Positions 33,605 through 41,643 of a stretch of DNA of 47,674 bases are shown one piece after another. The notes under the pieces are model-generated. The model was not told the origin of the DNA. It worked only from the letters and a program-made list of their open reading frames with translations, and did no database searches. Made by a program: the position numbers and the translations under genes. The stretch covers positions 1 through 47,674 of the forward strand of contig CAKZVD010000103.1 of NCBI GenBank assembly GCA_937922085.1, written 5' to 3'. The stretch's first letter is position 1, and each line of letters opens with the position of its first letter. The DNA comes from an uncultured Tenacibaculum sp. (lineage in GTDB: Bacteria > Bacteroidota > Bacteroidia > Flavobacteriales > Flavobacteriaceae).

Positions 33605-35038
33605 TTAAGGTTTTACCTCATCTTTTGTGTATAAATAACGGTCCATTAAATACACTAAACTTGCCATAGAAGCACTTCCTAATTCTAGTTCTCTTTTATT
33701 CACCTTATCAAAAGTATCGGTTGAAGTATGGTGATAATCGAAATAACGTTGACTATCTGGTCGGTAGCCTACTAAAGTTACATGCTCATCTTTTAAAGGT
33801 GTTATATCAGCCCCACTTCCTCCTTTTAATAAATCGTGTAAACCATAAGGAGCCAATTGTTTTTTCCAGCTTGTTACCAACTTCGTGTTTTTTTCATTTG
33901 CATCTATAGAAAAACCTCTAGGTGTATGTCCGCCTGCATCGCTTTCTAAACCTGCTACATGAATCTCCTTATTTTGCTTTGCCAATCTTGCATATTCTTT
34001 TGCACCACGAGTCCCATTTTCTTCATTCATAAAAAACACAATACGAATGGTGTTTTTGGGTTTTATATTATTCTTTTTTAATAAATAAGCTACTTCTAAA
34101 GATTGAACAACACCAGTACCATCATCGTGCGCTCCTTCTCCTAAATCCCAAGAATCTAAATGCCCCCCTACTACAATAATTTTTTCAGGATTTTCACTTC
34201 CTTTTATCTCTCCTATTACATTGTGTGAAGGTGCATCTGGCAATGTTTCACAACTTTGTTTAAAATAAAACTGTAAGTTCGGGTTCGTTTTTAAATCATT
34301 ACTTAAGTTTTCTGCTGCTCTACTACTAATCGCTGCTGCCGGAATGTATTGTTCTTTAGGAATTTCTCCGTATCCCATAGATCCGGTATGCGGATAATCA
34401 TTAATTCCGTTTGTCATAGACCGTACTATAATTCCTTTTGCTCCAAATTGTCCTGAAACTCTAGCTCCAGAAAAACGTTGCCCAACACAACCTCCGTAAG
34501 CTCTGAATGTATTAATTAAAGTTTCATCGAAAGCTCCATTAAAAAACACAATTTTATCTTTTAATTTATTCCCTAAAGTTTCCGCTTCTTTTAAACTTTT
34601 AACTTCTATTACCTCCGCTGTAATTCCGTTGGTTGGAGTTGCTATTGAAAAACCTAATGCACAAATTGGCACCTGCTTTTTTTCTCCATTAACTGTATAA
34701 TATGCTTCCTCTTTTTCTCCACGTACCCAATGCGGTACCATTACGGGTTGTAACCAAACAGAATCTAAACCTACATCTTTCATTAATTTTTCTCCCCATA
34801 CAACTGCTTTTGCAGCTTCTGGAGAACCAGATAATCGTCCACCAATATTTTGCGTTAAATCTCGCAACCACTCATACGATTTCCCTTTAGTTAAAGCTGA
34901 ATTAAATAAGTGCTTTATATTGGCACTATCTTTTTTTTCTTCTGAAGTTAATCCGTTTGTTATTGTTACTTGTTCTTTTTTATTTCCACAAGAAAATAAA
35001 AATACAGAACAACTTAAAAGCGTAAAAAATTTATTCAT
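33605..35038 (-). CDS. M28 family zinc aminopeptidase/carboxypeptidase, lipoprotein
   Basis: 477 residues. A lipoprotein signal ends at Cys17 (FLFSC). A PA-like inserted domain (about 120-270) precedes the catalytic core: VVGGHLDSWDLGEGAHDDGTG with zinc-binding His and Asp, FFMNEENGTRGAKEYA with the catalytic and metal Glu residues, GLESDAGG and, near the end, DYHHTSTDT with the last His. It resembles carboxypeptidase Q and plasma glutamate carboxypeptidase. It likely trims peptides in the envelope. It is the first gene of a four-gene minus-strand operon. Confidence 0.92.
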   Translation of the reverse strand: MNKFFTLLSCSVFLFSCGNKKEQVTITNGLTSEEKKDSANIKHLFNSALTKGKSYEWLRDLTQNIGGRLSGSPEAAKAVVWGEKLMKDVGLDSVWLQPVMVPHWVRGEKEEAYYTVNGEKKQVPICALGFSIATPTNGITAEVIEVKSLKEAETLGNKLKDKIVFFNGAFDETLINTFRAYGGCVGQRFSGARVSGQFGAKGIIVRSMTNGINDYPHTGSMGYGEIPKEQYIPAAAISSRAAENLSNDLKTNPNLQFYFKQSCETLPDAPSHNVIGEIKGSENPEKIIVVGGHLDSWDLGEGAHDDGTGVVQSLEVAYLLKKNNIKPKNTIRIVFFMNEENGTRGAKEYARLAKQNKEIHVAGLESDAGGHTPRGFSIDANEKNTKLVTSWKKQLAPYGLHDLLKGGSGADITPLKDEHVTLVGYRPDSQRYFDYHHTSTDTFDKVNKRELELGSASMASLVYLMDRYLYTKDEVKP

Positions 35039-35299
35039 TTTAGATTTATAAAATTAGTAGTGCTTAAAATTACAATTTTTATTTTTCCTTTAAATGACTT
35101 TCCTCTTTTTACACAATTTTGTTTTTAATGTTTGATTTCTTTGAATTATTTCTTTTTTCAAACAAAAATCAGCTTATTTAATTTAAAATACAATTTGAGT
35201 TTTTAACTCAAAAAAAAGAATTTGTTTTGTACAAAAAAGCAAAAATTCACTATTATATACATATTTGACAAAAAGCTGCTAGGTATAAATAAAGTCGTT

Positions 35300-35411
35300 T
35301 TGACACATAATTTTATTATCTTTAACATAGAGATAAAAAGGAAGAAAAATTCCTTTTATCCAGGAGAATAATCGAATAAATGAGAACTTTACTCTCTATA
35401 TAACTAGTTGG
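35300..35411 (+). promoter_or_regulatory. Promoter and structured leader of the nuclease gene
   Basis: TTGACA (35300-35305), 17 bases, TAACAT (35323-35328) resembles a proteobacterial sigma-70 promoter rather than the TAnnTTTG type. A hairpin follows: GATAAAAAGGAA (35332-35343) with TTCCTTTTATC (35350-35360). Then comes an AGGAG (35362-35366) and a seven-codon frame MRTLLSI (35380-35403). The nuclease ATG is at 35436. The rest of the 397-bp spacer 35039-35435 is AT-rich without a gene. Confidence 0.35.
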
Positions 35412-35435
35412 CAGCAAATACTGAAAAAAAACAAT

Positions 35436-36899
35436 ATGACATTAACAATTGGATTAATCATTGTGATTGTATTATTAATCGTTGTGATTTTAGTTACAAG
35501 TAATCAATGGAAAAAGTCAAAAACTAAACTCTCTAAAGAACTCAATCAAAAGAACAATTTACTTGACGAACAAATAGAGGAAACTGAAAAATTAAAATCA
35601 GACTTGGTTCGATTTGATGGAATTCTCTCAATTGAATCCGAAATAGAAAATAAAAATCAAGAATTAGTTCAGTTAGTGGAATCAAGGAATTTGGAACTTT
35701 CAGACTTGAAATCTGAAACTCAAGAATTAAACACAAAATTCATTGATGCAAAAGCCATATTCAAAGAATTAAAAAGAGAAATTAAAATTTATCAAAACGA
35801 CCTTGAATTTATTGAATTAGGAATTTATGAACCTATATTTGATTTAGAAACTTCGGAAAAACATAAAGAACGAATAACTCAAATAGTTACTAGACAAAAA
35901 CAACTTATAAAAGGAGGAAATGCTTGTATTTGCAATACCGAATGGACTGTTGGTAATAGCAGAAAGCAAGGTGAAATAATGACAAGAAGATATATTAATT
36001 TAACTTTAAGAGCATTTAATGGAGAATGTGACTCATTAATTTCAAAAGTTCGTTGGAATAATATTAAGCGTTTCGAAGAAAGAATCACAAAAGCCTTTAA
36101 TGCAATTAATAAACTTGGAAAATCAAACAATACATTTCTTACAGATAAGTATCTAAAATTAAAACTTAATGAACTTCATTTAGTTTATGAATTAGCACAT
36201 AAGAAATACCAAGAAAAAGAAGAAGCGAGAGAAATTAGAGCAGAACAACGAGAAGAAGAGAGAGCGCAACGTGAATTTGAAAAAGCAAGGAAAGATGCGG
36301 AATTGGAAGAAAAACGTTTCCAAAAAGCGTTAGAGCGTGCGAAAAAGGATTTAGGTTTAGTTAGCGGAGAAAAGTTGGACGAACTGAATTCTCAAATTGA
36401 ACAACTGGAACAAAATTTAAAAGATGCCCACGAAGCAAAGGAAAGAGCCATTTCAAGAGCACAAGAAACTAAGTCAGGACACGTTTATATAATTTCTAAT
36501 CTTGGTTCATTTGGAGAAAATGTATATAAAATTGGGATGACTAGAAGACTTGAACCAATGGATAGAGTAAAAGAATTAGGAGATGCTTCTGTTCCTTTTA
36601 CATTTGACTTACACGCAATGATATTTTCAGAAAACGCACCAAAACTTGAAAACTTATTGCACAAAGAGTTTGACGATAGACGTATCAACAAAGTCAATTA
36701 TAGAAAAGAGTATTTTAATGTAACTTTAGATGAGATTGAACAAGTAATTAAAGATAAGTACGAGAAAGAAGTTGACTTTATAAAAGTTTTGGAGGCTCAA
36801 CAATTTAGAGAAACCCAATCGATAATAAAGCAAATTGAACAAGCAAATAATGAACAAGTTGAAAGCGAAATTGAAAAATATCCTGACAGTCTGTTCTAA
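35436..36899 (+). CDS. Membrane-anchored DUF4041 plus GIY-YIG nuclease, SNIPE-like anti-phage protein
   Basis: 487 residues. One membrane helix at about 4-22, a coiled coil at 25-115, a DUF4041-like middle domain (about 120-260), a very charged helix (260-345) and a C-terminal T5orf172/Mug113-type GIY-YIG domain (348-440). The nuclease motifs are visible: VYII (Tyr351), YKIG (364-367), TRR (369-371) and the metal-binding Glu405 in LENLLHKEF, then KEYF. As I recall, this order (membrane anchor, DUF4041, GIY-YIG) is that of SNIPE, which cuts incoming phage DNA at the membrane. It is the only complete gene near several mobile-element remnants, which fits an acquired defence gene. Activity here is inferred. 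Confidence 0.82.
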   Translation: MTLTIGLIIVIVLLIVVILVTSNQWKKSKTKLSKELNQKNNLLDEQIEETEKLKSDLVRFDGILSIESEIENKNQELVQLVESRNLELSDLKSETQELNTKFIDAKAIFKELKREIKIYQNDLEFIELGIYEPIFDLETSEKHKERITQIVTRQKQLIKGGNACICNTEWTVGNSRKQGEIMTRRYINLTLRAFNGECDSLISKVRWNNIKRFEERITKAFNAINKLGKSNNTFLTDKYLKLKLNELHLVYELAHKKYQEKEEAREIRAEQREEERAQREFEKARKDAELEEKRFQKALERAKKDLGLVSGEKLDELNSQIEQLEQNLKDAHEAKERAISRAQETKSGHVYIISNLGSFGENVYKIGMTRRLEPMDRVKELGDASVPFTFDLHAMIFSENAPKLENLLHKEFDDRRINKVNYRKEYFNVTLDEIEQVIKDKYEKEVDFIKVLEAQQFRETQSIIKQIEQANNEQVESEIEKYPDSLF

Positions 36900-36910
36900 A
36901 AAGTACTTGC

Positions 36911-37059
36911 TACAGTCGAGTAGATAAAGGGGAATCTCCCCCCTAAACCTCTCACAGAACCGTATCCCGTATCAAGTACGGAACAGGCTGTGAACCTCTC
37001 AATTCATAAGGCTCTTATTATGCAGTCAATTCCTTTAGGTTAACTGATAACCTAATGCC
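36911..37059 (-). mobile_element. Group II intron 3'-end remnant (domain V/VI region)
   Basis: On the minus strand: AAGAGCC, GAATTGAGAGGTTCAC, CGGTTCTGTGAGAGG, a GGGG/CCCC stem and the end CTACTCGAC. These are the typical 3' elements of bacterial group II introns (domain V stem and terminal domain VI). No intron-encoded protein is attached here. An IS transposase fragment lies directly upstream instead. Confidence 0.7.
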
Positions 37060-37377
37060 CTATGATAAAACAGGTTTGGATAATCTATAGTTATACCTCT
37101 TAGCCTTTTTCACTTCTATTAGTTTCTTTTTATCAGTATCTGCATTTTCTAGAACTAGAGAATATAGAGAGTATTCCGCTAGTGTATTTTCAATATAAGA
37201 AACATGTCGGTCAATCTTTTTTTGGTTGTAATTATTCTTTTTAGAATTTTGAGTTATCAGTTTAGTGCCATCTCCAGCTAATAATATCCCATCAATTAAA
37301 TCTAAGTTCTTAGCAATGTTTACAGTTGCTTTAAAAACTTTTTTAATGGCTTTTGGGTTGTCTTTTCTGAAATTAGA
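36911..37377 (-). repeat. Copy A of a 467-bp duplicated intron/IS chimera
   Basis: Matches 38639-39105 over 467 bases with 21 differences by my count (about 95% identity) and no length change. It consists of a group II intron 3' end fused to part of an IS1182-like transposase gene. It begins 11 bases after the stop of the nuclease gene, in the opposite orientation. Confidence 0.9.
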
Positions 37378-37695
37378 AATAGTATTATGATCTGGAACAA
37401 GCCCTTTAATAAGCCAAATAAGCTCTATATTTCTCTTAGCTTCCTTTTCTAAACCCCGAGAAGAACGGATTTTATTAAGATACCCATAAATATAAAATTT
37501 TAATAAGTCTGCTGGGTTATATGGAGGTCTTCCGTTTTTATTGTTTCTAATATCATTGAATCCAAAATCAACTAAAGAAAGATACTTTACAAGGGAATCT
37601 ATAAAGCGAACAGCGTTGTTTTCATCAATTAGTTGATCAATGGTTTGCAGAATCAAAACGGCTTGTTTTCTGTCAAATTCTTTGATCTAATTCAT
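37060..37695 (-). pseudogene. Truncated IS1182-like transposase
   Basis: About 210 residues of the N-terminal part of an IS1182/IS5-superfamily transposase: FDRKQAVLIL, PYNPADLLKFYIYGYLNKIR, HNTISNFRKDNPKAIKKVF, LLAGDGTKL. The natural ATG at 37695 is followed by an in-frame TAG at codon 3, and the next usable start is a TTG at 37656. The DDE catalytic half is missing, replaced by the intron fragment at 37059. It is therefore inactive. Upstream, GTTTTTAGACAGTCTG (37745-37760) may be the left inverted repeat of the element. Otherwise 37696-37918 holds only AT-rich DNA ahead of the next gene. Confidence 0.85.
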
Positions 37696-37918
37696 ATATT
37701 AATATACGAATTTTTTATCGTTTTTTGATTAGACATCTAGATAGTTTTTAGACAGTCTGACGTTATAAGGTATTATAAACTGGGAAAAACATAGTGTGTA
37801 AATTTCACTGAAAAAGGGGGTGCTGTAAGAGCATATTACCTGTTAATTTTGCGAAATTGACCAAAGTTAATAATAAACTGATTTTTAAAAGATTTTAATA
37901 AAAATAGAACCATAATCA

Positions 37919-38629
37919 ATGAACGAAAAACAATTAAAGAAAAAGGTAAATTTCTTAACGCTTTACACACTTGTAAGCAACTCAATATTCATAATATTAA
38001 TTTTAACAGGATTTAAAAATTCTGATAAAAAAGAAAGCTTTGACGAATTAACCGTAAAACGCCTAAACATTGTGGATGAAACTGGCAAAAGTTTACGGAT
38101 GGTTATCAGTAATGAATCCCGACAACATCCCGGTATAATAAACGGACAAAAACTCCCAGAAAGAGAAAGAGCATCTGGAATAATTTTTTTCAATTCGTCT
38201 GGAGATGAATGCGGCGGATTTATATACGACGGCAATGAAAAAAATGCTGGAATGGTACTCTCGGTAGACAAATTTAGGGACGACCAAATAATGCAACTTC
38301 AGTATATAGAAAACACCAAAAATCATAACAGAAAATATGGCTTGCAATTGTGGGATCACCCAAAAGAAAACACCTATAAAAAAAGGATAAGTGAGTTTGA
38401 AAGGATAGAAAAACTTAAAAATAGTTCTGAAAAAAAACAAGCCTATCGCAAAATGAAAATGGATAGTTTGCTTATGGAGGACAGGTTGTTCATTGGCAAA
38501 GGTTTTAATAAAGATGTAGGCCTATTTATAAAAGACAGAAACGGCAGACCAAGAATTAAAATATATGTAGACAACAACGATTATCCAAGGATAGAAATTT
38601 TAGACAAAGAAGGGAAAATTATCAAATAA
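37919..38629 (+). CDS. Membrane-anchored protein of unknown function
   Basis: 236 residues. A short basic N-terminus and one membrane helix (about 12-33) are followed by a soluble domain with repeated beta motifs: ELTVKRLNIVDETGKSLRMVIS, ASGIIFFNSSGDECGGFIYDG, VGLFIKDRNGRPRIKIYVDN, PRIEILDKEGKII. I have seen similar 'LRMVISN ... GMLFFN' proteins in other bacteroidetes as uncharacterised proteins, but cannot name a domain. It is enclosed by the two copies of the intron/IS repeat and ends ten bases before copy B, as the nuclease gene does before copy A. Confidence 0.8.
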   Translation: MNEKQLKKKVNFLTLYTLVSNSIFIILILTGFKNSDKKESFDELTVKRLNIVDETGKSLRMVISNESRQHPGIINGQKLPERERASGIIFFNSSGDECGGFIYDGNEKNAGMVLSVDKFRDDQIMQLQYIENTKNHNRKYGLQLWDHPKENTYKKRISEFERIEKLKNSSEKKQAYRKMKMDSLLMEDRLFIGKGFNKDVGLFIKDRNGRPRIKIYVDNNDYPRIEILDKEGKIIK

Positions 38630-38638
38630 AAAACATTT

Positions 38639-39105
38639 TACAGTCGAGTAGGTAAAGGGGAACTTCACCCCTAAACCTCTCACAGAACCGTATCTCGTGT
38701 CAAGTACGGAACAGGCTGTGAACCTCTCAATTCATAAGGCTCTTATTATTCAGTCAATCCCTTTAGGTTAACTTATAACCTAATACCCAATGATAAAACA
38801 GGTTTGGATAATCTCTAGTTATACGTCTTAGCCATTTTCACTTCTATTAGTTTATTTTTATCAGTATCTGCATTTTCTAGAACTAGAGAATATAGAGAGT
38901 ATTCCGCTAGTTTATTTTCAATATAAGAAACATGTCAGTCAATCTTTTTTTGGTTGTAATTATTCTTTTTAGAATTTTGAGCTATCAGTTTAGTGCCATC
39001 TCCAGCTAATAATATTCCGCCAATTAAATCTAAGTTCTTAGCAATGTTTACAGTTGCTTTAAAAACTTTTTTAATGGCTTTTGGGTTGTCTTTTCTGAAA
39101 TTAGA
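38639..39105 (-). repeat. Copy B of the 467-bp intron/IS chimera
   Basis: Same content as 36911-37377: an intron 3' end (38639-38787) and a transposase fragment (38788-39105). It is more decayed: within the transposase part a CGA codon has become TGA and a TAT-equivalent position reads TAG. The copy ends sharply at 39105, next to a reverse transcriptase fragment. Confidence 0.9.
38788..39105 (-). pseudogene. Second truncated IS1182-like transposase fragment
   Basis: About 106 codons corresponding to the middle of the fragment at 37060-37377 (RKDNPKAIKKVF to RLSKPVLS). It has two in-frame stops (TGA after KID and TAG near the end). It lacks both the start and the catalytic half. Confidence 0.85.
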
Positions 39106-39253
39106 GTTTATTTCCTAGAAACTTGTAAATACTATTACCTACTCGTTTTGCGGATTTATTACTCTTTACATAAATACTAAAATAATCCGCGTAGCGAACA
39201 TAACGATGTCCTCGACTTTCTAATTCTTTATCCAACTCATTGAGAAGAATATT
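39104..39253 (-). pseudogene. Group II intron reverse transcriptase fragment
   Basis: 50 codons reading NILLNELDKELE, RGHRYVRYADYF, YVKSNKSAKRV. This is the LtrA-like palm region around the YADD catalytic box, but the second Asp is Tyr (YADY). Both ends are sharp junctions: to repeat copy B below and to an unrelated decayed gene above. It is probably the remainder of the intron that also supplied the 3' ends in copies A and B. Confidence 0.8.
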
Positions 39254-39553
39254 AACAAAAACCAACACAAAACATATTTAGACACCTCATTAGTAAAAAG
39301 ATGGTTACATTCTAAAATAGGACAAAATTTTGATGAAATTTATTCGGAATTTTTAACTCGAGTACAACCTAAATATTTAGAAGAATATCGAGGCTCTATT
39401 TATTGGTATGTTGAAAAGAAAGAAAATATTGAGATTAAAGACAATGGAGAAGCTTGAGGCAAATGGCATGGGCAAAATATGAAACTTCCATACTCTATAC
39501 AAATAACTTTTTATATAGATCCGACAACAAATAAATTAATCAGAATCAAATAA
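39254..39553 (+). pseudogene. Decayed gene fragment of unknown family
   Basis: A coding-like stretch, cut at its 5' end by the reverse transcriptase fragment: QHKTYLDTSLVKRWLHSKIG, YSEFLTRVQPKYLEEYRGSI, then an in-frame TGA at about 39455, and on to LPYSIQITFYIDPTTNKLI and the stop at 39551. I do not recognise the family. The internal stop and missing start mark it as dead. Confidence 0.6.
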
Positions 39554-39673
39554 AAATGGGTATTTTTCCCCTAATTATTTTCAATCTCCTTTTTCTATTT
39601 ATTCATATTTTTAATTCTGTAAATAATTAGATTCCTTTGGTTTGGAAGAACATCTTTTAGATGCAAAAAATTT

Positions 39674-39697
39674 AAACTCCCTAAAAGGGAGTTTTTT
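39674..39697 (+). terminator. Orphan terminator
   Basis: AAACTCCC pairs with GGGAGTTT around TAAAA, followed by T. It is the first of three plus-strand terminator hairpins in the gene-poor stretch 39554-40225. It may end residual transcription from the decayed gene. Confidence 0.75.
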
Positions 39698-39768
39698 ATT
39701 TGAAGAATTACATTTTAATATCAATTTTTGATAGTTTTTAGAACTCTAATAAGAGTATGTTTGCAGCT

Positions 39769-39878
39769 TAATAATTACAAGTAAAAGATCTATTCTGTAT
39801 CGATAAATACATTTAACATTTTAGTATGTTAAATTCTTGAAAAGAAGTATTCTGAGGGGGATACTTCTTTTTCTTTTT
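39769..39878 (+). ncRNA. Candidate small RNA with its own terminator
   Basis: A -7 box TATGTTTG (39756-39763) is followed by about 110 bases without a reading frame, containing a hairpin (ATTTAACAT with ATGTTAAAT, about 39810-39834) and a terminator (AAAGAAGTAT, 39841-39850, with ATACTTCTTT, 39861-39870, then a T-rich tract). No plus-strand gene is near. A -33 box is not evident. The call rests on the promoter-like box plus terminator. Confidence 0.35.
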
Positions 39879-40071
39879 AATATTTTTTCAAAAACCTACT
39901 TTTTAAAATGTAGATTTCAGCTTCAATATTTTCATATAAAAAAGCATATTAAAGCAAAATAATATAAATTTTAAGTCAATTACTCTTATTGATTCTAATC
40001 ATGTTTATTTTTTTTGTTAAAATTATTTAAAAATTAGCTCATATTATAAAAAATTAACTATATTTACAGTC

Positions 40072-40151
40072 TAAAGTCTTAGAGACGTCTAAGCACTTTT
40101 TCTTTTTCATAGCAATTTTCCCACTCAATTTTTTGAGTGGGTTTTTTTTTT
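40072..40151 (+). ncRNA. Second candidate small RNA with a strong terminator
   Basis: TATATTTA (40059-40066) is a one-mismatch -7 box. Then come a 6-bp hairpin (CTTAGA, 40078-40083, with TCTAAG, 40088-40093) and a strong terminator (CCCACTCA, 40120-40127, with TGAGTGGG, 40134-40141, then ten T). The T-run shows a plus-strand transcript, yet the nearest plus-strand gene ends 1.4 kb upstream and the next gene is on the minus strand. The remaining DNA of 39554-40225 is plain AT-rich sequence. Confidence 0.4.
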
Positions 40152-40225
40152 ATATTAAAAATAAGCGTTTTTTATCTTCATCAAATTTTATTAACTAATC
40201 AAACAAGTAAAATCATATTTTACAC

Positions 40226-41326
40226 TTACCTAAAAGGTACACCCTCAACTAGCGGTTTAAATCGAAAAACATAAAAAGGGCGTGTCGCTTTACTCTTTCC
40301 ATCATTAAAAACAGCTCCTAAATGAACTTGTGCTGCAGAAACATACATATATCCATCTACATCATTATAGCTAACTCCATCTGGCCATTTTAAATTTTTA
40401 TTTTTCAAAACTGTACTTACTTTTCTATCTTTAGCACCAACAACTACTACACTTTCCGTTTCTAAAGCAGTTAAATATAAATTTCCTTCTTTATCAATAC
40501 TCATTCCTCCATTATTTGGCTTCTCTGAATACGTTTCAATAGATGAATCTAAATCTGTTTCCGAAAGATTTTCATTTAATAAATTTTCTATTTTAACACG
40601 ATAGATATGAACTCCATTTAAAGGTCCATAATACAACCATTCAAAATTAACATCTGCTGTAATACCATCATTACCTACTAATAAAGGAGCCCCTCCTACA
40701 GATAAGGTTTTCCCATTAATAATTGTTGGTTTTTTAGAATCGGGTAACGTAGTACGAGTTCCTTCTAAAATACGTCGTGTTTTTCCTGATTTCATATCAA
40801 CTATTATAAAAGCTGCCTTACTTCCATCTCCACCATTCCCAATTCCTTCATCTGCAATAATAAAGACACCATGTTTTGTATCTACCACCATATCATTTGG
40901 TTGTGATGTAGTTACTATAGCTGTTTTTGGTAAATAATAAATTCTTTCTAATGAATTTGACTTCATATTCCAACCCACAATTTTAGGAGTTATTTCATTA
41001 CGCATTCCCATATCAATCATCCAAACAACTCCATTTTTATCATTACGAATCCCTAATACATTACTCAAATAATGATCATTCGTTTTACGAGGTGTATTCC
41101 ATGATTTATTTGGAAATGGTTTATGTGTTTTCGCTTTTTTATCATAAATCATCACCCTGTTTTTTGGCTGAAAAAAAGGATGGTGACTATATACTAAATT
41201 ACCATTTGGAGTAAACGTAATATTCCCTACTGCTTCATCAGTAGTCATAAAAACCTCTCCGTTATTTTGTGCATTACCTTCCATAGTTATAAGATTTAAG
41301 ATAATTACTACTATATATTTTTTCAT
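40226..41326 (-). CDS. Major royal jelly/yellow-like protein, secreted
   Basis: 366 residues with a signal peptide ending in GNAQ. The beta-propeller pattern of the MRJP/yellow family is clear: AVGNITFTPNGNLVYSHHPF, VVWMIDMGMRNEITPKIVGWN, NDMVVDTKHGVFIIADEG, WLYYGPLNGVHIYRV, NNGGMSIDKEGNLYLTALE. Bacterial members are of unknown function. Insect relatives include dopachrome-converting enzymes. It is the last gene of a minus-strand set and a paralogue of the protein at 43889. Confidence 0.87.
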   Translation of the reverse strand: MKKYIVVIILNLITMEGNAQNNGEVFMTTDEAVGNITFTPNGNLVYSHHPFFQPKNRVMIYDKKAKTHKPFPNKSWNTPRKTNDHYLSNVLGIRNDKNGVVWMIDMGMRNEITPKIVGWNMKSNSLERIYYLPKTAIVTTSQPNDMVVDTKHGVFIIADEGIGNGGDGSKAAFIIVDMKSGKTRRILEGTRTTLPDSKKPTIINGKTLSVGGAPLLVGNDGITADVNFEWLYYGPLNGVHIYRVKIENLLNENLSETDLDSSIETYSEKPNNGGMSIDKEGNLYLTALETESVVVVGAKDRKVSTVLKNKNLKWPDGVSYNDVDGYMYVSAAQVHLGAVFNDGKSKATRPFYVFRFKPLVEGVPFR

Positions 41327-41357
41327 TCTTTATAATTATTTAAAAAGACAATTAATT

Positions 41358-41618
41358 TTATAATTCGAACATTGATTTAGGTATAACATGAAACCCAGAA
41401 TCAACAACTACACTTTCTATATGCTCAACTGAAACTAACGAGCTTGTATACACCGTTATTTCTCTTGGAAAAATTTCTATATTTATCGTAACATTTTTAA
41501 CCCCTACTACCTCAGATATTACTTTTTTAATCTTCTCTAAATGTAATTGTTCTGTTGCATTCGTTTCAAAAATTTTCCCGTGATTGCCAGGTATTACATT
41601 CTCTGATAATAAACTCAT
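41358..41618 (-). CDS. Small protein with HMA-like fold, no metal motif
   Basis: 86 residues, cytosolic. The alternation of LHLEKIKKVISEVVGVKNVT, EITVYTSSLVSVEHIESVVVDSGFHVIP suggests the beta-alpha-beta ferredoxin-like fold of heavy-metal-associated domains, but the CxxC metal-binding pair is absent. It lies between the RidA gene and the MRJP gene with gaps of 25 and 31 bp. It could be a degenerate metallochaperone or just a small structural protein. Confidence 0.7.
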   Translation of the reverse strand: MSLLSENVIPGNHGKIFETNATEQLHLEKIKKVISEVVGVKNVTINIEIFPREITVYTSSLVSVEHIESVVVDSGFHVIPKSMFEL

Positions 41619-41643
41619 TTTAATTATTTTTAATTATGATTTC

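Noticed and set aside
34689..34890. Short frames on both strands inside the M28 peptidase gene
   Set aside because: They are shadow frames. The peptidase reading has catalytic motifs on both sides of this position.
35400..35430. TAGTTGGCAGCAAATACTG before the nuclease gene as an integron attC-like site
   Set aside because: It does not fit the attC core consensus, no integrase gene is in the window, and the motif is not repeated before the next gene.
37963..38440. Minus-strand frames of 102 and 115 codons opposite the 236-residue protein
   Set aside because: The plus-strand frame has the membrane anchor and repeated beta motifs. The antisense frames show nothing of the kind.
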